The position numbers and the translations under genes are program-made. Below are positions 57,458 through 64,000 of a DNA stretch of 64,000 bases, piece after piece. Source of the DNA: Plantago ovata (taxonomy: Eukaryota; Streptophyta; Magnoliopsida; Lamiales; Plantaginaceae); assembly GCA_028274465.1 (NCBI GenBank), contig CM051455.1, positions 123,477,462-123,541,461 on the forward strand, given 5' to 3'. The notes beneath the pieces were generated by a model. The model was not told where the DNA came from, searched no databases, and saw only the letters and a list, made by a program, of their open reading frames with translations. Positions within the stretch are counted from its first letter, which is position 1. Every line of letters begins with the position of its first letter.

Positions 57458-58743
57458 CAAAAGCAACCGACAGGAACGTACAATAGAAGAACATGAATAT
57501 ATCATAAAAAAGTCTGGAAGAAACTAATAGAATTTGTTTAAGCCACAACGTTTCAGTTTCTGGGCGCATATTATATGGCTACGTTTGTGCTCAAGATATG
57601 TCCATGCTCCATAGACTTAGATTGCTATCCATGCTCATAATCCACTTAGATTGCTATCTACCACTTCAAAAACATTGAACACAAAAAAAGAAAAAGTTGA
57701 TATAAAATTAAACTAAAATCTATATAGAATACCTTAAAATTGTTTAGAAATTCAAGATTGTATTGAATTATTTGAAAGAAGAAATATACTCACTTCAAGA
57801 GTTAGGTATGATTGAAAGATCTCTGGATGATGAATTAGATCATGCTACCATTGTGGCTATTCAACTTCATTTTTGTTTCACTTTGATAAAAAAAGAAGTA
57901 CAACACAGTCAGAGCTGGATATACAAATGACATACCATTTTTATTTTTCAATAGTAGTAACATTGTCTGGATCATATCTGTCATATTAAAAACGCGAGAG
58001 AGTTATATTACTTCCAAATTTGTCATTGACAAAACTAGTGCCAAGATTCTTACCAATATTTTCACAACTAACTTTGTCTACTTTTACATTATGTTTAATT
58101 ACATCAGTTCATATTCTTATTACGATACTACGTATGAACTCTCTGTACAAGTTTTAAAAAATAATACATTACTTCATTTTTACTCTAGTGGTTTGGTTAA
58201 AAAACAAAACAAAAACTCTAATATAATTTAAAACAAAATTCAAAGGAAAAAAAAAGTGCCAACAGGGTTTTTGCACTCTTCTGCTTATACTAACAAAAAC
58301 AAATCTACACCTTAATACCTGAGCTATTATTCAAATTATAATTTTTTATCTAAATGAAACGAAGTTATAATTTTCTATCTAAAAAGTATTTAATTAAAAT
58401 GTTGCAGTTTGGCATATAGCTTAACTAATTACCAAAAAATTGTTGAAATGTTCACAGAAGATACATATGAGTGTAAACAATAATATTAAAATGTTTTGGG
58501 AATTAAATATTGAGAAATTAATAACTATTAATTTATTAATTACAAATAAAAGAGTAAAAATAAAATGTGAAATATAGAAACACTCAAAATGAAGGAGTTA
58601 TAATTACCAAAGAGTACTACTAGATACTCTGCTACTAAACCCCAGCCTTATTCTTCTTACTTACTCAACCCATCATCATCGACCAAACCTTCAATTTCCT
58701 TTCATCATTAGCGACCAAACCCTAGTGTAATCAAATAGAGACC
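57458..58743. other. AT-rich intergenic region
   Basis: No gene is seen. A short direct repeat CTTAGATTGCTATC occurs at about 57619 and 57647. Confidence 0.5.
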
Positions 58744-58888
58744 TGGAGGACCCATTGGGAAAGGCTCACTAAACTGGTCTCGTTGTTTCTTCAGATTCTC
58801 CTTCGCCTGCTTGTTGGCAGCACTGATTAGCCCCATTTTCTCCCGCTCAGCTTCACGAGCTTTCTCCTTGGGCTTCAACTCCCTCTAG
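58744..58888 (-). pseudogene. Captured exon-like fragment (charged helical protein, unrecognised)
   Basis: Read on the minus strand, 58888 to 58744 encodes about 48 residues with gene-like composition: ELKPKEKAREAEREKMGLIS, AANKQAKENLKKQRDQF and PFPMGPPG, i.e. a charged helix running into a Pro/Gly tail. GC content and codon use are higher than in the surrounding DNA. It starts after a stop at 58887-58889 and has no start codon or continuation that I can find. It looks like one exon of a longer conserved gene, stranded here. Confidence 0.5.
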
Positions 58889-58925
58889 ATACGATTATGT
58901 GCGGAATTCATGTTAACATTGCAGA

Positions 58926-59043
58926 ATCTTCATATTTGTGTTTTAATGCTTTGTGTTTTATTTGTGTGGAATTTTATTTGTGTTTTAATGCTTTGTGTTT
59001 TATTTGTGTTGAATTTTATGTGTGTTTTAATGCTTTGTGTTCT
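58926..59043 (+). repeat. 42-bp tandem repeat, about 2.7 copies
   Basis: The unit TTTGTGTTTTAATGCTTTG plus 23 bp recurs at about 58936, 58978 and 59020. Because 42 is a multiple of three it leaves a repeated open frame (LCFNALCFICVEFY), which is a by-product of the repeat. Confidence 0.8.
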
Positions 59044-59871
59044 CAGTCTTTTGCTATGAAGTCTGAATCTTTTATGAAGTCTAACACATAACGTCTTCTA
59101 AATGTTCACAGTATTGCGTTTTTAGTTGAACCACATATTGCGTTTTATTTGATACAAAACATAGCTTCTTCCGAAGTCTACCATATATTGTTTTCATTAA
59201 GTCTAATATTTACTCCTGACGCACCAATTAATTGCGTTTTTTGTGACAAAATAAATGACGACTTCTGGTGGAACATTGTGTTACATTTTCGGTGAACAAA
59301 ATAAGTTACAACAGAAGAATTTTTGTGTATGTATTTGTGATGCTATAATTTTTGTGTTCTATGTGCACTTTATATATGTTTTCTCCGGTATTCTACTTTG
59401 TGTTTGTATTTGTGATGCTATAATTTTTTACAGTATGGAGAACATGTCTGGTTACCATCGAATCCATCAAGATCCAACTGCTATCGTTATGCAAATCATT
59501 ACTGAGTTAGCCAGTGGCGTAAGCAATTGAATCATATAAAAGGTAATAATAAGCCTTATATTCCTACTTTCTTATAAAATCATAATTCTTAATTAATTGT
59601 TTCCTAATAAATCAAGCTCATTATTTCCCATTGAATCTACTATATTATATACGTTGGCTATATAATTTTAAATCAATCTCATATCATTATTTTTTTCAAT
59701 TCCAAATCAAATATTTGCTAATAAATAATTTAAAAAATTATTTGTACATGTAGCTCAGGGCCTAAGTTTTTATATGTAAATATATAAAATCTCAAATTAT
59801 TACAATATACAAATTAACTTAGAAAAATAAATACATGAACAGGAATAAAATAATTCGAGAAGGACTTGAAT
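59044..59871. other. Low-complexity intergenic region
   Basis: The word TTTGTGATGCTATAATTTTT recurs at about 59334 and 59411. No supported gene. Confidence 0.5.
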
Positions 59872-59880
59872 TTAAAAGTA

Positions 59881-60776
59881 GGGTTGTAAATTACATTAAA
59901 TCACCCCACTAGAAATTCATATTACGGATTCTCCCTCGCTAGTTTAACAATTACAGTAGCCCCAGTCACCGGAAAAAAGTTGACTTGCCCGTTATTCAGT
60001 TTTGGTTTTTGTCCGGCCAAACAAGCCCTTAGCACAAACAATACAGATTTTTTCTTTTCTTTTTTATCTTTTCTTTTTTCTATCTTTTCTCTTTTCTCTT
60101 TTTTTTATCTTTTCTATTTTCCTTTTTATTTTTATTGTTCATCTTCTCCAAGATGAGAATTCCGGTGCCAGAACTAATTTCGGCACCGGAAAAATTACAG
60201 CTCCGACAGGAGCTGTAGACCGGAGCCGTTAAACAGCTCCGGTCAGCTCCTACCGGAGCTTATTACAGCTCCAATCGGAGCTGTTTAACAACTCCAATTA
60301 AACAACTCTGATTGGAGCTGTTAATAAGCTCCAATCGGAGCTGTTAAACAGCTCCGATCAGGAGTTTATTTTTCTTATTTTTTTTATTTTTGGGGCTTTT
60401 TTGAAAAAAATTCTTTATTTGGGGTTCTTATAGAATAAATATTAGTTCATTTTGTAATATATATAATTTTTGTGGTTAATGTGAAATACATTAAAGTTAA
60501 TTTTGTAATATAAAATAATTTAGAGGCAAATGTGTAAATAATGCAAACTTAACTTGTTTGTTTCAATTCAAATTCTGAAATTCCGACAGGGGCATAATTA
60601 TAACTTCCAGCCCTTAATTCGAAAAAAGTCAAATTCGTGGGCGTATCTGTAATTGTTTTTGTGTAACATCGGGCTACATGTAATTGTCTAACTAAGAGGG
60701 AAGATTCGTAATTGTCTAACTAAGATGGAAGATTCTGTAATTAAAAACAATAACAGGGGGTAGATGTAAATTTCCC
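59881..60776. mobile_element. Mutator-like non-autonomous element, right-end copy
   Basis: The termini GGGTTGTAAATTACAT and (reverse complement of the end) GGGAAATTTACATCTACC form imperfect inverted repeats. A perfect 9-bp duplication TTAAAAGTA flanks it (59872-59880, 60777-60785). It shares the pyrimidine tract and the GGAGCTG...CAGCTCC palindrome cluster (60150-60370) with the array copies but is clearly diverged. No transposase. Confidence 0.85.
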
Positions 60777-61158
60777 TTAAAAGTATTAGAAGGAAAAATC
60801 TAAATTATTTTTAAATAAATAACACTAACAATAAAAGAAAATTTGAAGAATCAATTTTGTTAGATTTTTTAGCTCTTATATTCATAAATATTTGCTTGAG
60901 GAATTAATAAGTGGTTGAGGAGTAGTAATTCATTAGGGAGTATGAATTATATTATAGGAAACTAACAACATAATATTCTATATTCCTATTATAAAAGTTA
61001 ATTGCTTTGGCATTAACATTTTTTGATTTTGGCATTATCATTGGCAAAAAGATATTACAATAATTTTCCAAAGTGCATAATAATAAAGGGAAGATATCAC
61101 ACCAAGCAGTATTATAAATTAGCTCCTGAACTCAACCGGAAAAATAGTATCCAGAACC

Positions 61159-61644
61159 ATGGCCTCAAAGTTGTGGAATATGTTTCCTATTGTTATTTTC
61201 GCTACGCATTTTTATCATCTCATCATAGTATCATCAGCACCAGTACAAGAGCCCTATTATTGCCCTGTGATAATCAGGCTTAACAACAGATTATTTCCTG
61301 GAGCATATGTTGATGTTGAAGTTGTCAACGTAGGGATAAGAGGAGTAACTACGGTCAAGGTAGAACCTGGTTATGTACATGTGTATAGAATAAAGTATCT
61401 GCCAAGAAATTATACTATTAGGGCCTGGGCGTTCTCTCGTGCTAAATATACAAAAAGATTTAGCTTATACGATCCATTGACTGATAACCCGCGGATCGAA
61501 AACTATACTGTGGTTATAGATGTCAAGTTTGATCGGATTGGATTACACCGCCGGATCCATGACCACCGTTGGGTGCTACTTGACAGGTGGCGTCCACAAT
61601 TACTAGCTCCTCCTCGGCCTCCCTTCGATATCAAGTATTATTAG
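61159..61644 (+). CDS. Secreted S-protein-homologue-like protein
   Basis: This 161-aa protein has a plausible signal peptide (MASKLWNMFPIVIFATHFYH, cleavage probably after VSSA near residue 27). The mature part begins with a Cys-containing strand (PYYCPVIIRLNNRL), then alternating beta-type segments (VDVEVVNVG, TTVKVEPGYVHVYRI) and RFSLYDPLTDNPRIENY followed by VKFDRIGLHRR and HRWVLLDRW. The YDP-x-x-D turn and the order of segments follow the SPH family, but the usual second to fourth cysteines are absent, so the assignment is moderate. The ATG at 61159 is chosen because it starts the signal peptide. The coding region is uninterrupted and single-exon, as SPH genes usually are. A Mutator-like element ends about 380 bp upstream and a solo LTR starts about 155 bp downstream. 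Confidence 0.6.
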   Translation: MASKLWNMFPIVIFATHFYHLIIVSSAPVQEPYYCPVIIRLNNRLFPGAYVDVEVVNVGIRGVTTVKVEPGYVHVYRIKYLPRNYTIRAWAFSRAKYTKRFSLYDPLTDNPRIENYTVVIDVKFDRIGLHRRIHDHRWVLLDRWRPQLLAPPRPPFDIKYY

Positions 61645-61799
61645 GAAATAACAAATGTTATGTAAAATAATAACATGTATGTTATAAAAAAATATGTAAC
61701 AGGTTATGCAAATTTTCGAAGTAGTGGCAAGCTCTTCTGGAGCTTTCACTTATTTGTCTCGAATAGTTTCATTCAACTTCAGGTTGTGCAAAAAATACG

Positions 61800-62978
61800 T
61801 GATGAACGTGTATTTTACACTTTCATTTGAGTCTTTTTCACCTATTTTAGCTATCCTCTATGTTAATTTAGCTATATTTTAGTGCATTTTATTAGAATAG
61901 TGTCACGTTTCCCTTTAGTTTGTATTTGTAGGTTTTGGGTGAAAAACGAGGTTTTCCGGGCAATTATATTGAAGTAGACAAGGAATTGGTGTTCCGGAGG
62001 CCTAATTGGAGTATCCAGAAGATTCCGGATAGAATTTGAAGTGTAGGGGTCGAATCTGAAGGCTAGAAGGTCACTAGAATACAAAAATCGAGTCCGAAAA
62101 GGAAAAGATATCCAAAAACGCGTCGAAAACGCGTTTCAGCCGAAAAAAGGTCCCGGGACGTGGGGCGAGTCGCCCCACACCAGGCGAATCGCCCGGTGTG
62201 TGGGGCCCTTCGCCCCACACCTGCCGAATGCCTATATATAGTTGCTCAGTTTTCTCCGTTTTTCATACTTTTCCAGACCTTTTCTCTCACCTTTCTCATT
62301 AGTTTTAGGTAGGAATTCTCCAGAGCCTGTTCTGGGGTTCTTAGCTTAGGAGATACTTTTTCTTAGCGTTTTGGAGCTTGTAAGATCGCGATTCTTCGGA
62401 GATTGACAACTTTCGGTAACATTGTATCTTACAGTTTTTCTATTTATATTTATTTATCTTTCAACATGTTTTCTTCTATGATTTATGTTGATTGCATGAC
62501 ATCTATGAGTAGCTAAACTTCTTGTTGGTGATAGTATGTGAATTCTTAGCTAAGGGTTAATAATTATGCTAATGGCTATATCGCGCATTATAGTTTGAGT
62601 TATTGCTTTATTTCTTTGATCTATCTAAAACCTCTATCTTCGTAGTGTTGAATAATTACGGAACACAACTGGACAATTCATTGATCAAAGATCTCTATGC
62701 AAAACCGGGGACTTCATGCATGATTATTAACCTGCTATGCTTTGAATGACCATACTATCACCAATCTCCATTATCTGGTAAGAAAAACCTTTGCTAAGTC
62801 GTCTGCTGATTTTATATTCTTAAGTTAGATTAGATAAAGCTAGTTATAGTCCTTAGAGATCGACACTCGAGGTTATTCTACTGCTACACTACGGTTTTCG
62901 TTGTAGTTGTGAATTGCCTTTGGCTAAATACAAATTTATTTGATTAATTAGAATCTGACAAGTTCTAACGCTTCATCA
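61800..62978 (+). mobile_element. Solo LTR of the Athila-like family
   Basis: 1179 bp, TGATGAACGTG to CGCTTCATCA, with perfect duplication ATACG (61795-61799, 62979-62983). GGCGAATCGCC-type words (62150-62220) precede a TATATATAG box at 62233. It is more diverged from the full element than the two LTRs of that element are from each other. Confidence 0.95.
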
Positions 62979-64000
62979 ATACGCGAGCGAAAATGACTTG
63001 AAAATGCATGGCTAGTTCTAACTACATATATAGATGTATACAATAAACTGATTGTCACATTCACAAAAACATGATCAAATGAAATAAGGAGGATGCTAAT
63101 GAACATTCACTCTTAAACAAATTCTTGTAATGCTCCACTTGAATGCTCATAGCATCATCATAGTTAGTATAAACATCATCATATCTCAACTACAAGTTGA
63201 ATAATCAACTTTTGTTACTAATTTTATATAATTTGGAACTCAATGTTTGAAATAGAGTTGCAATATCACCAATATTTTATGCATTACTTATACCAACTTC
63301 AGGTTGGAAATATTTCACTTATCATTAGAACAATCACATGATATGTCTGTTGGACATATACTTTAGCAACTATATCGCAACCAGGTAAATAGTGAATATC
63401 GTTTCATTATAATAATATGCTCAACCATTTGTTTTGGTAGAGTTTAAGAATTGTTGATTGATACTGTCGTGGTGTACATGATATAAATATCCAATTACAC
63501 CATTTTTACATTTCCAAACTTGCAATGCTTCTCCTTTCATGTCACTTTCACTTCTAGTGAAAATTTTAGCAAAATAACAATCAAACTGGAAATCATCATT
63601 ATTTCATCTAAATGGTCCATGCCATGAGTTGCAATACCACGTACAAACTATATGAAATCATGTTCATGTTTATAATCATGATTTTTTTTTTTACAATATG
63701 TGTAGTGTTTCAAATATCAACATTCACTTCAGGGAATGAGTTACATACATTGTTTCGATACACATAACTATCAAAATATTCACATTCACTTCAAAGAATT
63801 AGAAAATCATAACTTTTGTATAAATGAAACGTCTTTATGGAAAAATATACAATCATTTCTCAAACCACTCCAGGTGGTTTTGTGGATCAAAAATATCCAT
63901 GTGTTTGATTTTTTGTTCACTTCTTATTTCAAATCTATAGCAACTTCCAAGTGCTATACTTTCTTTGATGTCTTATTTACTTCAAGAAATGGACAACTTC
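62979..64000. other. AT-rich sequence, nothing identified
   Basis: No ORF, RNA gene or element terminus is recognised. Words such as TATCAAAATATTCACATTCACTTC and ATATCAACATTCACTTCAG recur loosely near 63715-63795. It may be diverged repeat sequence. Confidence 0.4.

Noticed and set aside
62979-64000. Coding remnant at the right edge
   Set aside because: Some phrases look repeat-like, but no frame, domain or terminal structure could be supported.

Overview
This window looks like nuclear DNA of a flowering plant, most likely a eudicot. Supporting signs are an AT-rich background, intron-containing genes with GT-AG junctions, Athila-type and TAT-type Ty3/gypsy retrotransposons, a degenerate Copia element, an L1-type LINE with a plant RNase H tail, Mutator-like, CACTA, hAT-like and Stowaway-like DNA elements, and members of the plant-only S-protein homologue (SPH) family. 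No tRNA, rRNA or CRISPR was seen, and nothing suggests bacterial or organellar DNA. I cannot name the species.

Layout. 1-5932 is a three-deep nest: a reversed solo Athila LTR (572-1770, TSD CAGCT) sits in a 2.1-kb LTR of a second family (to 3290), which abuts a reversed TAT-like gypsy remnant (5'LTR, PBS-like site and broken gag, 3291-5932). 5937-38335 is a tandem segmental array with about 7.3 kb base period: U1 5937-13207, U2 13208-21706, a truncated U3 21707-23347 and a partial U4 about 23349-38335. Complete units carry short conserved minus-strand ORFs, a Mutator-like non-autonomous element, an SPH gene or remnant, an hAT-like MITE and a spliced fragment of a JMJ25/IBM1-like zinc-finger gene. 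U2 also holds a 671-bp CACTA element and a 511-bp internal duplication. U4 is split by a full-length Athila-like element (23714-35486, TSD CCCAC), whose gag is itself split by a solo LTR of the second family (25168-27300, TSD AAGAA). 38371-41184 is a set of nested Stowaway-like elements holding a 5'-truncated LINE.

Two clear single-copy host genes follow, both on the minus strand. A five-exon TBC-domain Rab GTPase-activating protein (42190-46565, 557 aa) keeps both catalytic fingers and has a predicted N-terminal membrane segment. A three-exon GATA zinc-finger protein (54385-56369, 171 aa) has an EAR-like LxLxL motif. Between them is a Copia element (47205-53583, TSD AGAAA) with near-identical LTRs and a thoroughly decayed interior. 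The right end has low-complexity DNA, a captured exon-like fragment, a fourth Mutator-like copy (TSD TTAAAAGTA), an intact secreted SPH-like gene (61159-61644) and another solo Athila LTR (61800-62978, TSD ATACG).

The host genes do not form a pathway together. The window is mainly a layered record of insertion: the tandem array is older than the CACTA and Athila insertions within it, and two LTR families have inserted into one another.
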